Positions 12,789 through 24,462 of a DNA stretch of 64,000 nt are shown in pieces. The stretch spans positions 7,998,001 through 8,062,000 of the forward strand of contig NC_003281.10 in the NCBI RefSeq assembly GCF_000002985.6. The letters are read 5' to 3'. A program made the translations under genes and the position numbers. This DNA comes from Caenorhabditis elegans (lineage: Eukaryota; Nematoda; Chromadorea; Rhabditida; Rhabditidae). The notes under the pieces were generated by a model. That model was not told where the DNA came from and searched no databases. It saw only the letters and a list, made by a program, of their open reading frames with translations. Position 1 is the stretch's first letter; every line of letters starts with the position of its first letter.

Positions 12789-15285
12789 ATGTCGAATTCG
12801 AACAAATTGATCGCAGAGAAGAATGGGTCCAGATATGGCAGAATGATTCATCCTTGGCTCCGAAAAAAGCAAGATGTATGTTTTCTTTTTATTTTTCCAA
12901 TTTATTGGTAAAAAATTTCCCAATTATCCAGAAAAAGTAAATTTTTGGTGGTTTTTCGTAAAATAATTTTCCGGGTCCTTGTGCTCGTACATAAAAACTC
13001 TAACATATATTTTCATCGAATTGTATTTAGTACATGCTGACATTAGAATTTTAGGAGATTCCACCAATCGGGGAACATTTGAAAACGAGCAACACTAAAA
13101 AAAATTCACTGATGGTTGTTCAAAATTTTCCAGCATTATTGGGACCTAATCGATAATACCGTTCAGTGTTCAAATGTTTAATTTTTAGATGTTGGCGGAC
13201 ACTCCAAGTCGACGAGAAGGAATGACATACGAGGAGGAGCTGTCAAAACGACAACAAGGAGGAGTCTTCATCTTTGACATTGCCATGCAATTGACACATG
13301 GCAAAGGAGAGCAGTGAGTGCAGTGATAGGATAAAGATTTAGAATCGAGTGAATTTCAAGTGAGGCGAATTGTAAAATTTAGGATTTAGATGGGTTCATA
13401 TAGTTTTACAATTCATAAAAACGCCATCTCTTGTGATCATTTCTTTCGCTTCCTAATCTTTTCGAGACAATGTCTTGATTCTCTCCTCATCGAGCACTGC
13501 GATATATTCCAGCGGTCTGAGTGGAGTGGCGGCAACTCTGTTTAACCGATTCTTCAACGTTCACTCGCTCAAACGGTGTGATTTCCGAGACGTGGCGGCA
13601 GCATGTGTCTTTTTGGCAGGAAAGAACGAAGATGCACCCAAGAAGCTGAAATATGTGGTTACACAACTGTGGCAGTTCAAATATCCACACAATAAGCAGT
13701 TTCAATCAGAGCAACACTTCTTAGATCAGTGTAATGTCGTCACGTTAATAGAGGATGTACTTCTCAAAACCATTTGTAAGTTCTTTATCAATATCCTTCC
13801 GAACTGACTTTTCTATTAAAAAATAGTATTTTTTCATTTTGTATTTTCAGCCTTCGATATCAATGTAGATCTACCTCATCAGTATGTTCTAAAATTAATG
13901 CGCGATGTCGAGAAAGGTAGAAATGTATACAAGGATATGGTGAAAACTGCATATTACATGGCCACTGATGTGTAAGTTTTCTTTAATTGACTTGAGCCAA
14001 CTATTACAACTAATATAATTTTTCAGATTAATAATCACCGACTGGAGTGTGCGATACTCATGTGCTTCAATAGCAACTGCTTGCGTAAACATAGCTGCCT
14101 TCTTTCATAACATCAACATGGACGATATCGTTCCATTTGAGTTATCTGATAGGTGGTACCGACTAGAAGATCAGTCAATGACTCGTGAAGAAGTTGAGGC
14201 CATGACTAAGGAATTCCTAGATATCTTCAGCCGAAATCCACAATTCCACATTGGGTCTCTTAAAAAGATTGATCCACTCGGAAAGGTTAAAATTGTCGGA
14301 ATGCCGCCACAAGTCTCATCTACAGTAACACCTTCTGGATCGTCGTCTAATCTCAAGAAAATCGATTTGGAGTCATATAAAGGCCGACCGAAGCCACTTT
14401 CCAATTCTTCTGATTCGCCTTCAACGCGACCGAGTTTCCTGCCAGATGTAAAGAATCAGAAGGTAGTCGAGCAAGAGTTGATGGAACAAAGGATGAAAGA
14501 AGCTGCTCAGCAGAAAATTCATCGTAACGGACACCGTCCCAGCAGCAGTTCTCATCCTCTTCACCACCATTCTACGTCTTCATCAGCTTCAAACAATAGC
14601 AATCATCAGAATAGGTCCTCATCCGGTCTATCGGCACACCAACATCAGAAGCCATACAACGAAGATTCTCGATCAGCGAAAAGGTCAATGATGTACGAAG
14701 AGACGAATAGGTACGCTTGATAATGTTTTCCCTCCATGAACATACCTCAACAGATCTGAAAAGTCTAAAATGTATAATACTAAACTTTTTCAGTTCGAAA
14801 AAACCAAGGATCGATTACAAGATGAGTTTCGTTGCTTCGTCATCAACAACCATAGCTACTATGCACAATGATCATTTTTCGCAAACGACGCACCAGCAAA
14901 ACATTTCAACATATGCTCGAGGAGTAAACGAAATGATGTTAAATCAAGTCGCTCCGCCTCCTCTCATGTCGGTATCTGCCCAACCTTCCACATATCAAAA
15001 AATGTGTATGGAGTATCAACGGTAAGTTAAATTAAAAGCAACACTTATCAGTTTTAACAAGTTAATTGAAAGACGACTTGGAGTTAGCTTGGAAAATGAT
15101 TAATATAATCTTTCCTCAGTTGCAGAAATCCGGCCGATTCTCGACATACGATGTCATCAACGCAACAAATATCACCTCCTGATGAGCCTTCCCCACCTGT
15201 ATCACAGATACTACTGCCGCCACCTCCACCGCCGCCAATCTTGCCACCCCGGCTGGATGAGATGGAGGAAGGGGAGCTCGTTTAA
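12789..15285 (+). CDS. cit-1.1: cyclin T paralogue (P-TEFb cyclin), 7 exons, 555-557 aa
   Basis: Exons: 12789-12875, 13189-13313, 13513-13775, 13851-13971, 14027-14710, 14794-15021, 15120(or 15126)-15285. The last acceptor is a tandem pair (CAG at 15117-15119 and 15123-15125) giving 557 or 555 aa. Two cyclin boxes are visible, with motifs shared with the minus-strand paralogue (DVAAACVFLAGK, TDWSVRYSCAS, DINVDLPHQYVL). The N terminus (SRYGRMIHPWLRKKQD) is more diverged than that of the paralogue. The C-terminal half is long, Ser/His/Asn-rich and probably disordered, then a Pro run and the acidic end EMEEGELV, matching the paralogue's tail. Expected role: CDK9 partner in P-TEFb, transcription elongation, nuclear. 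The start follows a TTTTTTCAG acceptor at 12775-12777, consistent with spliced-leader addition. Shares its promoter region with the divergent paralogue. The 1.1/1.2 assignment is from memory. Confidence 0.93.
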
Positions 15286-15888
15286 GAGCTTCCCTCACTG
15301 TTATTTCCGTTTCTTCTACTTTGCTCTTTATTTGGGTTCAATTCCTGATGTACAGTAGGTTTTCTTTCCGCATTTTTATTCAATGTTTCTTTTTTCCTCT
15401 TCATTTTTTTTCCTTTTTCCTTCTCTTGTCCTTCCTCGTTCTCACCGGTTTCCACTCTTGTTGTCGACTTTTAGATACTATTCTCACCTTTTTTTCTTTC
15501 TTTTCATATTTCTATCTTATCAAATAATGATCTCGATCCTCTCGTTTCGTTTTTTATCAGTTTCACTGTCTTCCTTATTTTTCATTTGATTTGTTTCAAC
15601 GGTATTATTTTCCTTTTTTGGCAACTAAATCTACGGGATAAACTAAAAAAATACAAAAAAAGTCTTTATCTATCTTGACTCTTCCCGCTTTTCGATGTTT
15701 CAGACTTCGTTTCCTTATATATATATATATACTTGTAAACTCTACTTTGTATAATAATAAACGTTTTTTTTTCATTAATAGACAAAGCATATGCAATAAA
15801 TTAATCGAACAGGCAAAGGAAATGACAAGGCATGATGACTAAAAGGTTTTAAAATCCAAAGAAAAATCGAATAATCTAATTTGAAAAT
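15286..15888. other. 3' regions between convergent genes
   Basis: Lies between the plus-strand cyclin T stop and the minus-strand AUP1-like stop. Strongly pyrimidine-rich on the plus strand (15360-15600), which yields spurious Phe/Leu/Ser frames. Also holds a short (TA)n run at about 15718-15731. No gene seen. Confidence 0.6.
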
Positions 15889-18537
15889 TTAAGAATCGCG
15901 GTTCATGTATTTTTGGCGATTAACTTCGATCATCTGCCATTTTCGATTGTCGAATACTCCACGCCACGTACCAGCGTCCAATGTAACCTGAAAATTGTTA
16001 TTTAGATATTCTTCATATTTAATGTCAAAACTACGATACCTGGGTTCGACACAACAGTTTTTGCTAAATACAAAACGGATGTGCGCCTTTAGAGAGTACT
16101 GTAGTTTCAACCTTTTGGTAGCTGAGGTATTTTCATCGATTTGTCATATTTACTCTCACGATTTATTAAAATTTATGTTTTTTATTGTTTTAATTTAGTT
16201 TTTCCAATAAATGAATGTATTTGTGTCGAACAACTGAAAATCGATGAAAATTCTGTCAGCTACGAAAGTTTTAAATTACAGTTCTCTTTAAAGACACACG
16301 GCGGTTTGTATTTTACAAAAAATTGTCGTGTTGAGACCGGGTACAGTAGTCTTAGGCTTAAAAATCTCAGTATTTCTGGGCAATTCATCGAATTTGTAGT
16401 TCCTAACCTTTCCAGTTTGACCATCCGATGCTGATGATGAAATTTTACCAGCTTTCAAATTATTAACAGTTGTAGTTTGACTACGAGTTTTCTCCAAATC
16501 ACGTCGAATTGCAGATAAATGGAATGATGGAAATGATTGTTTGATTCTCATTGCACATTCGTCCATTTGACGAGGATCCGCAAGTCTAGGTGAAGTCTTG
16601 AAAATTTTCATTTTTTAAAGAAAACAAATTATTGGAAACAAATACCTTCTCTCTAACGACAACTTTTTTCGCACGTTCTCTATCTGTTCTAAGCCGTTTT
16701 GCTGCTTCTGTTGCGTCCGAAATTCCAAACTTTGACACTGCAATCTTCAAATTTCCAGCCAACGTTTCGGCAACTCGGGCGGTGAATTCTTCGAGTGATT
16801 CCTAGAAATAATTGTTTTTATTTGGAAATTCCAATTTTTCTTTACATTCTCTCGTCTTTCCATTTTCGGAAGATATTCGACAGTGATAACAGTAAACGGA
16901 AGTGCAAAGAAATAGAAAAGATCAGTCCACCATGAAGAACCCAATACTGAAACTGAAACTTTCCAAGGATACGGACGCCACACACGCACTGAGACGGGTT
17001 GAACTACTGAAGACACCTCGAAACACCAAGTACTGAAAATTTAGTAGATTTGGGTTCGAGATTCATGATTTTTGCGCCAAAACTACGGTACCCGGTCTTG
17101 ACATGACAATTCTTTATCCGACAAAAAGTGTGCGCCTTTAAAGAGTACTGTAATTTAAAATCCTAATTTATGCTGAATTTTCATCGATTTTGCATAGTTT
17201 TTCATTAAAAATGTGAATTTTATATTTTATGAAAAAAACTATGAAAAATTGATGAAAATGCGTAAAAAGATTTTTAGATTTTTTTTCACAAATTTGTAGT
17301 GACAAACCATATTTTTAGCTGAAAAATCTTGAAATCGAAATCACAAAATATTTGGAAAGTTCAAATGACATACTTAAACTTGATCAATGCCTTTTCTCCA
17401 CTAGTAATAATTCCTTCTGGAAATGCGAGAAGTGGCATTTGTTCTCTGGTGAGTAGTTGTTTGGCTCTACTGACAAGTTGATCTCTTCCACGTGTTGCTC
17501 CCAAATCTACATATCCAAAACACCATCTAATAATCGATGGAATATCCCAAACAGATGGAAGAAGGCATGGAGTAAGAATATCAACTGCTAAATGATCAAG
17601 AATTGATACATGATTGGCGCACAAAACTCGAGCTGATTCATCTCTGAAAATCTTTTTTTTTTAATACTAAGAAGTTGTGAATATCTCGGCAAGCAAAAAA
17701 CATTTTAAGGAATAGTTAGTGACCTTTTTTTTTTAATTTTTTTTAGATACACTAAAAATTACCGAATTTCATTTTGCAAAAAAAGTACAGCACCCGGGTC
17801 TTGAAAAACTTTTTTTTTGTAAAATATAAATGGATATATGGAACTTTTGTTGCTGCGGAATTTTTGAAATCAATTTTTCAAAGTTTTTTCGTTAAAATAA
17901 ATTTTTAAAACTAAAATAACACTTAAAACACATTGATTTTAACAAAAATCGTAAGAAAAACTATGAAAAATCAATGAATCCACAGTAACGAAATTTTAAA
18001 GCTACCGTACTCTTTAAAGGCGCACATGTTTTTGTATTTAACAAAAAAATTGTCATTTCGAGACCAGGTACCTCACTTTTGGGACAGAAGTCGCAAAAAA
18101 ATTTGCGCCTGGGCAATACGGCAAGCTTCCAATTTTTCAGTAACTTGTTTCTATTTTTTTGGAGATATCAAATATTTTTCAAAAAAAAAATCACAAACCT
18201 GTGACCAGATTTTTCAACGACAATTCCGAGAATTGAGCACATAATTCGAAGAGTGTGCATTCTCAAAGCAGCAGATTTTCTGAGTAGACATGCAACAATA
18301 AATGTGTGGAAACCGAGGAAAACACGAATTAAAAGAATAATTAAACCTGAAATTTTGATTTTTTAAAACTTTTACTTTTTGGAATGTGTCAAAAAATTTG
18401 AAAAAAATCTCACCAACTGGAGCATAAATAATCGAAAATATTTTAGCAATCGTATCTTCATTTCGTTTTTGATGGAATAAATCTTCGATACGAAGATCTT
18501 CTGTATTTCCAGAAGACGATGCTTCTGGTGATGCCAT
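15889..18537 (-). CDS. AUP1-like ER/lipid-droplet protein: membrane hairpin, acyltransferase-like domain, CUE domain
   Basis: Seven exons: 18537-18414, 18346-18199, 17643-17374, 17032-16846, 16801-16646, 16596-16408, 15987-15889; 1173 nt, 390 aa. Residues ~42-65 are a strongly hydrophobic segment (GLIILLIRVFLGFHTFIVA) suited to a monotopic ER/lipid-droplet hairpin. Residues 101-107 (NHVSILD) match the PlsC-type NH-x4-D acyltransferase motif, and FPEGIITSGEKA is the second family block. Residues ~305-345 (MDECAMRIKQSFPSFHLSAI) form a CUE ubiquitin-binding domain. This is the order in ancient ubiquitous protein 1, which in animals links lipid droplets to ER-associated degradation by recruiting the E2 UBE2G2. 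The last ~30 residues (WRGVFDNRKWQMIEVNRQKY) could be the E2-binding tail. An AAATTTAG acceptor ends one base before the ATG. Three of its six introns carry copies of one inverted-repeat element. The ~585 nt gap to the upstream same-strand lin-36 leaves an operon possible but unproven. Confidence 0.9.
16027..16352. repeat. inverted-repeat interspersed element, copy A (in intron 6 of the AUP1-like gene)
   Basis: Left arm from 16027 (ACTACGATACCTGGGTTC..., then GTGCGCCTTTAGAGAGTACT) is inverted in the right arm ending at 16352 (...TCTCTTTAAAGACACAC..., then GAGACCGGGTACAGTAGT). The inner parts also pair (TTTTCATCGAT near 16130 with ATCGATGAAAA near 16240). Same family as the copies at 17072, 17779 and 29036; a nonautonomous foldback element with no coding capacity. 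Confidence 0.85.
17072..17268. repeat. inverted-repeat interspersed element, copy B (one arm truncated)
   Basis: Starts TGCGCCAAAACTACGGTACC and contains GTGCGCCTTTAAAGAGTACT at about 17129-17148, as in the other copies. The inner part pairs (GATTTTGCATAGTTTTTCAT with ATGAAAAAAACTATGAAAAA), but the outer half of the right arm is missing. It lies in the intron between exons 3 and 4 of the AUP1-like gene. Confidence 0.8.
17779..18085. repeat. inverted-repeat interspersed element, copy C
   Basis: The left end reads AAAGTACAGCACCCGGGTCT; the right part holds ACTCTTTAAAGGCGCAC (about 18009-18025), AATTGTCATTTCGAGACCAG and GGTACCTCACTTTTGG. Arms are more diverged than in copy A. Located in the intron between exons 2 and 3 of the AUP1-like gene. 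Confidence 0.8.
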
Positions 18538-19121
18538 TCTAAATTTTAGGATTTTTTTAAATTTTTCATGGTTTTTTCAAAATATAATGTTATGGATAAT
18601 CAGGTAGCCTATAGAAAAAATAATCTGAAAACTCTTTTCAAAAACCTACCAAGCAAAATCATTTATTTATTGACTTTTAGTCATATTTGGCACACAAACG
18701 CACATATCTTTCAAACTTGAATGTAATTGAAAACTAGGGAAACGTTTAAATAGACTTTGGCTCATTTTTTGTGAATAATTCAGATTAATTTATGATAGAA
18801 AAAGTGTGGTTTTTGGGGAGGGGGCGGGGGCTTATGGAAAGTAAAACAAACTATTAATTTTGGAAAGTAAATTATAGGGGGGAGGGGGGGTAAAAAATGG
18901 GAAAAAAGTAAATGTGAAAATCCTAAAAATCTAGACGAAAATCTATCCTAGTCGGAGTTTTTATCAGATTTCAAGAATTTCGAATGAAAGTAAAATGGGA
19001 TAACTTCTGTGGATATAAAACAGAGATAGTTCACATGAAAGAAATGTGGGGCGATCCTCGAAAGGACAATTGACTTTTGAATCTTGAATTTTGAGGCACT
19101 TTCTTTGATAATTAAAAATAA
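18538..19121. other. gap between same-strand lin-36 and AUP1-like genes, with G-tracts
   Basis: Contains runs GGGGAGGGGGCGGGGG at 18815-18830 and GGGGGGAGGGGGGG at 18877-18890 on the plus strand, that is C-tracts in the direction of transcription of both neighbours. No open frame. Could hold the lin-36 3' end and either an outron or an intercistronic region for the downstream gene. Confidence 0.6.
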
Positions 19122-22100
19122 TTATTGTTGAGAATCCGATGATCCTTGTCCTGGAAATTGTTCTTGCTGCTGTTGTTGTTGTTGTTGTTGTTGTTGAAGT
19201 TCACGCCATTTTGGATCTTTTTTGGTGAGCTGAAAATCATAAGAATGAAACAAACTGATTGATAACGCCAAATAGCGGAGAAAACATGTTTTTAAAATAA
19301 ATTGTGTTGTGATCAGTGATTTTTGATGTTTCAATCGGAATTTTTTCAAAGCAAATGGTTTCAAATTGAGAACAACATAAATAAAATCTTTTAAAAAACG
19401 AAAATTGTTACTAAAATTCAGAATTGAAACTAATAAAAACATACCACTTGTGCTCCATCGTTAGAGTAGAAAATTTGATAATCTTCAGTCCTTTCGCCAA
19501 ACAGACGAGCTCTGCAAAAAATTAAACGATTTATCAAAGTAGACCTCCCATGGGCTCACCTGGCTCTCGCAGCTTCAATTTGCCGGATGCAATGACGGGA
19601 AAGTCTCATGTCAGCGCGCATTTTCGTCACGGTGCGACATTTGATAGCGTCTTCCATTGCTCTGTAGTAATGAGCATCTTTCATCATTTCTTTTGAGATT
19701 TCTTCCATATCTTGATCTTTAACTGTTCCACTTGAACCATCCATCTCAAGAGCCTCTGCCAGCGTAAGCATCGGTTGCCTCTCGGAAGATGTTGAAGAAG
19801 TGGCAACATCTTCAGACGATGAGTTTCCCATAGAATCAATGACTTCTTCGACCATTTCAACTTCCATATCCGTTGCTGGAATCAGATACTCATCAGAAAC
19901 AACCACCGGAGAAGATGCTGAGAAGTTTGGCGATGACTCGTGATGGGAGAGTGTTGGTCGTGGAGTTGATGTTTTTTTTCGTGGTGAAAGGATCAGTGGT
20001 CTTCGGGAGAGCACACTCTGAAGCAATAAATTAGAAAAAATATCAAAGTCTCCTAATAAATAATTCTAATATATTAAACTTACCGGTCTCTTAGCAGGCC
20101 CTTTTTCTTGTGCAACAGCTCCCATAACTCTTTGAGAAAAGATCCCGCCAGGAGAGGATGAAGTTGGTGGTCTTGATATGACTCCAGAAGATAATGAACG
20201 TCCTCCACCAAGTGATGCAGTAGCTGTGAACGATTCTAATGGAATCTGATATTTAGCCATCGAAGGACGAACTCCAGCAACAAAAGATCTCGCGAGCATT
20301 GATTTTAGAGGGCGTTCTTCCGGCTCTTTTTCTACTGGTGCCGGTTTTGCGACAGGAGTTGCTGGTTTTTCAACTTTTTGAACAGCACTCTCCTTAGTTT
20401 TCGATCGTGTATTTCTGGCGATAAATTTTTGACTTGTTGTCGGTTCTGGTGTCTGCTCCGAAGATGTCACTTTGTCTTCTGGCTCCGTCTGAATAAAAAA
20501 CATTATCCTAGTAATTCGAATTTCAACATGCTACAAAGTAAAAGAGGAATTTCAAAAGTTACAAATTAAGTTCTAATCTATTATTTAATAAATTCAGTAA
20601 ATAAAACTCACCGAAGAAGTAGCAGCGATCCCTTTGGCCAAATTATAAGCCAAGGCCTTTCTCGGCTTCTTCGTTGCTGCTTCTTGTTTCTTGAATTGTT
20701 TGGCATTGATCAATCGCTTAACTTGCTGAGATCTTTTCTGAACCATTTTGGCAAATTGTTCATCTCGTTCCTTCAAACGAAGACGTTCACGTGGATCATT
20801 TGGTGAAACTGTTGGTTCTCTCTCTACACTTTCAGGAGTTGGATCGTGTTCTTCTTCGTGTGAAATTTTCCGTTTCTTAGCTGGAGTTGATGGAGCTGTA
20901 GCAGGAACTTCGTGTTTTGCCACCTTCTTGATTGGTGAATTTGTAGCGGAAGTTGCGAGACGTGTTGCTTTACGTCGTTCACCAGATCCCATTGGAGCTT
21001 GTGGAGACTGATGGGAAGTTCTAAAAAATTTAATTGCTTCTTTGATTTCCATTTAGTAAGATTTTTTAAATTTCGTTACGCAGGATGTTCTCTAACTCGA
21101 ACATTTTTTGACAAAACTTACAGTTCAGAAACATCGTCTGACTCTTCTTCTGCATGTTTTTTCTGACTGCTCTCTTGCTCCTTCGTTCCTTGAGCCGATT
21201 CTTCTGCTTTTGTATTAATCTCTGCTTCTCTTCTCAATTGCAGAAACACTTGTCGCTGCATTACGTTCAGATCATTCACACTTGTACCACCTTCTTTTCC
21301 AACAAACGATAATGTCCTCACTGCCTTCTTTCTCTTCTCTTCATCGTGAACCATTTTCGTACGCTCTTCTGGATTTTGCACGTAGGCTTTTTTCGTTGGT
21401 GAAGGTGTGAGTACGATTTCATTTGCTGGTGGTTCACAGCCGTGATATGCCACATAAACGTTGCGACGAGTCCAGTTATCCCAGCTTTCCGCTGGATCCA
21501 ACTCAGTAGCGCGGCAGTTCATTTTAGCGAATTCATATATTCTACGAAGATGACAATGATGAATGGGGCCAGCATTCAAGTGACGACGATATCCAGATAT
21601 TGTCTTGTAACCATATGTGCATTTTCTACAGAATGGGCACATGAAGCCAGCTTCTGGGACCTGTGAAAAATATTAATTTTTGTTATAAGAATTATGTGAT
21701 AAAATAAGAGTATTAACTAAAAAGCTTGAACTTACATCCAAAACATTATCTTTTTTCTTGAGCATTTCCTCCGTGTGATTGAGAAGATGTGTCTGAAGCT
21801 CGACAACACTGCACGAGTGGAACTCACATACGGTACAGACCCATGGCACTCTGGAACTTTTATAAAATCGTGAAAGAGGATGTTTTAGCCAAAAATCGAG
21901 CTAACATATTCATTCACAAGCTTTTTCGTTTCGAGCAGAACCAGCTTTTCTTCTTACCTTTTTTTACTCGGTGTCGTCTTAACGTCTGGTGAAATAGCAA
22001 CAGGAACTCCAAAAGCTTCGATGGCAGATTTGTTGAAATTGTGATTCCTGAAGCACTCCTCGGCGAAGTGCTCAGTACAAATTGGACCGGCAGCAATTGA

Positions 22101-22870
22101 AAACGATACAGGACCCATTTTACTGCGAAGAATATCTTTGTATTTGAATCCAAGCAAATTTGCCCAAATTCTGCGCCTATCCAAGTCTGCTGGGAAGTTT
22201 AGATGCATCTCTCCCGATTTCATTACTCGATTACAAACTGTACATGGCTTATGAGTCAAATTGGAGTATGGAGAAAACTTCTTGAAATGATCAACAACAT
22301 ATATTCTCAGTCTCCCATTTGACATCCGGTACACTTCTAAATGCTCTCCATCTGGCGGAGTTCGTGTCATTCGGCTTAAAGTCTCCGGAATAACTTGGCA
22401 CGGAAAACTGGAGTAGACACTTTCGCCTTTGCCGTGGATAATTTCTTCTCTTGGTTGTGACGACGAAGCTTGTTTAGTTGGAGTGACTTGGCTTTCATCA
22501 AGAACTTCACCACTTGATGTGACAGTTGGCATTACGGGAATCTGAAAATAAAATGATGTATTCTATTCCGGCCAATGGGCACATGCATTAATACGAGAAT
22601 GAAAATGTAAACGTACATCGTGTTCGTCCTCATCTTCTCCTATTACGTCAACATCACCCTCAGTTTCCTGCAATGCGTCTACAGTTGAGGATTCTTCACC
22701 AGAATGCTGTGAATCCTAAAAATGCATTGATATTCATAAGCGGCGAGAATGTTTCTCAATTATCACCATACCTGTTCAACTGAGTGCACCGTCACGTGTG
22801 AGTCTTCTGGTTCTTCAATATCATTATAATCCCTTTTACTGGGTCTAGTACTCAGCAATTCTTCCGACAT
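19122..22870 (-). CDS. lin-36: LIN-36: THAP-type and C2H2 zinc-finger nuclear protein (synMuv class B)
   Basis: Ten exons: 22870-22772, 22715-22617, 22541-21958, 21850-21736, 21660-21122, 21020-20612, 20488-20084, 20017-19560, 19511-19445, 19229-19122; 2883 nt, 960 aa. An acidic N terminus is followed by a THAP-like C2CH finger: C166-x2-C169...C221-x2-H224, with FPADLDRRRIWANLLGF between. A canonical C2H2 finger follows (C266-x2-C269-x12-H282-x3-H286), then a second less regular one (C307-x2-C310-x15-H326...H333/H334). The rest is Lys/Ser/Thr-rich with basic patches, ending in a Gln run (CAA/CAG repeat, 19146-19197). In C. elegans lin-36 is a synMuv B gene that antagonises Ras-driven vulval induction together with the Rb/DREAM pathway; the name rests on position and zinc-finger content as I recall them. 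The start ATG lies 3 nt after a TTTGATTGCAG acceptor, consistent with trans-splicing. Confidence 0.9.
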
Positions 22871-24462
22871 TTCCTGCAATCAAATATTTTTGGAAAAGCC
22901 TTTCTTTTGCAAATTCTACACATTTTGAGCACAAAAACAGAAAATACAGTGAATTTAATTGTTTAAAACGCTCAAGAGATACAAATAATAACGAAAAACA
23001 TTGATAATAAGTGAAAAATGAGTCGAAAGTGTAAAAATCGATAATTGTCCGGCCAATTTTTGTACAATTCTGGCTCCCACTCATCTGATGTACGCAAACA
23101 CCGCCACGCGCGGTTGCGTACTTTTTCTATGACGTCTCTCCGTTTGCTACGCTCTCTCGCCGAACAAGCGACTTGGAACTGGAGGGACGTTGAATTGATG
23201 ATATCAATATGGAGACAGGTCATTTGTATAAATGATTGACACCAATTTATCCAAAATACCACGGAGATAACACCAGGAGTTTGAGAAGTACATATTCGTT
23301 AACAATAAGTGATTTAAAGCAGGGGAATTAATTAATTACAACGGGAACATCATAAGCTTGGAACATTTCGTTGCCAAATTAAATCGAACGGAAGACAGTT
23401 TTCTCTAGGTTCAGGTATAGTAGAAGCTTGAGCAAACATATGCGTATAGTAAGTGATGTTTACTCAGGTACTCATATTCTATTAGATACCGTACCCCGAA
23501 AACTAGAAATAGGATTTCTAGTTTTCGGGGTACGGTATCTAATAGAATGTCTTCCAGAAACGATTATAACAGACACGTAATCTGGGTGGAATGCTGAAAA
23601 ATAATTCTGATTTTTATTTAGAAAAATTATTTCAGAAGATGCATCTTCCTCTTAAGATGCTCTCAATTTTTCTTCCGTACACAATTAAAAATCATAATCT
23701 GGTGACAGCTCATACAGAAGCGCAATTCTTGCCCTGGCTTGTGAAGTGATTACATTTTTCGAAAATTATAATGTATTATTCGTCTGAATACAATACTTAG
23801 CACGAGCAAAAGATTTCAAAGATGACAAGTCATTAGACATCTCTTCATAAAAGCGATTACGGTATAACTTCTTATTGGGAGTCGACTTAAACCCCCAAAG
23901 ACAAGAAACACATTAAAAAACAAATAGTGAAAAATTCTTAAACTCAATAACAAACAATCAGACTACCGTACTCACACAAATGAAAGTTTTCTGCCATCTG
24001 TACTTTTAATATCCGGCCTCTCTAGGGAAGCATTTGTAAAAAAATTGTTTCATGGTTTAATCAAGTTACAATAAATTGTAGCTCGCGTAAATGTTCATGC
24101 ATGAATCTTAAATTTCCAGGTGTCAATTTTCCAAAAACCTATCTTCACTTCTCAAGTCTAAAATCTCTCGGATCCCTTCCTTCTCCTCCCCCGATTTCAC
24201 TGATCAAGTCCGTGTGCAACTCTGCGTATCTTCATCTTACACACTATTCAGTGTTTAATGCTCACTCAGGCGGGCTCAAAACAGTGTAAAAATGGCCTCT
24301 AAACCCTCTTCCGTCGTTCTGCCAATTTCTCTATTGCCAACAAAACAACCAACATGCCATCCATATCACTACTACTACAAGAGTTTTTTTTGAATAAAAC
24401 CAATCTCGCATACTTTTTCTACTTTATGAAGCATCAAAACTCAGTACAATTTCTATTTTTAG
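22871..24462. promoter_or_regulatory. intergenic region between divergent lin-36 and the propeller-like gene
   Basis: 1.6 kb without a supportable exon. Includes a GC-richer stretch at about 23098-23190 (CCACGCGCGGTTGCG...), likely near the lin-36 promoter, and a perfect hairpin at 23476-23548. A pyrimidine-rich stretch at about 24160-24260 precedes the plus-strand gene, whose ATG directly follows a TTTTTAG acceptor. Confidence 0.6.
23476..23548. repeat. perfect 35-bp inverted repeat with 3-nt loop
   Basis: Left arm 23476-23510 begins ATTCTATTAGATACCGTACC; the right arm 23514-23548 is its exact reverse complement; the loop is AGG (23511-23513). No mismatch was found in 35 bp. It is not part of an open frame. 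Confidence 0.95.

Noticed and set aside
15321-15589. Two overlapping Phe/Ser/Leu-rich plus-strand frames
   Set aside because: They come from a polypyrimidine 3' region after the cyclin T stop; no start context or domain.
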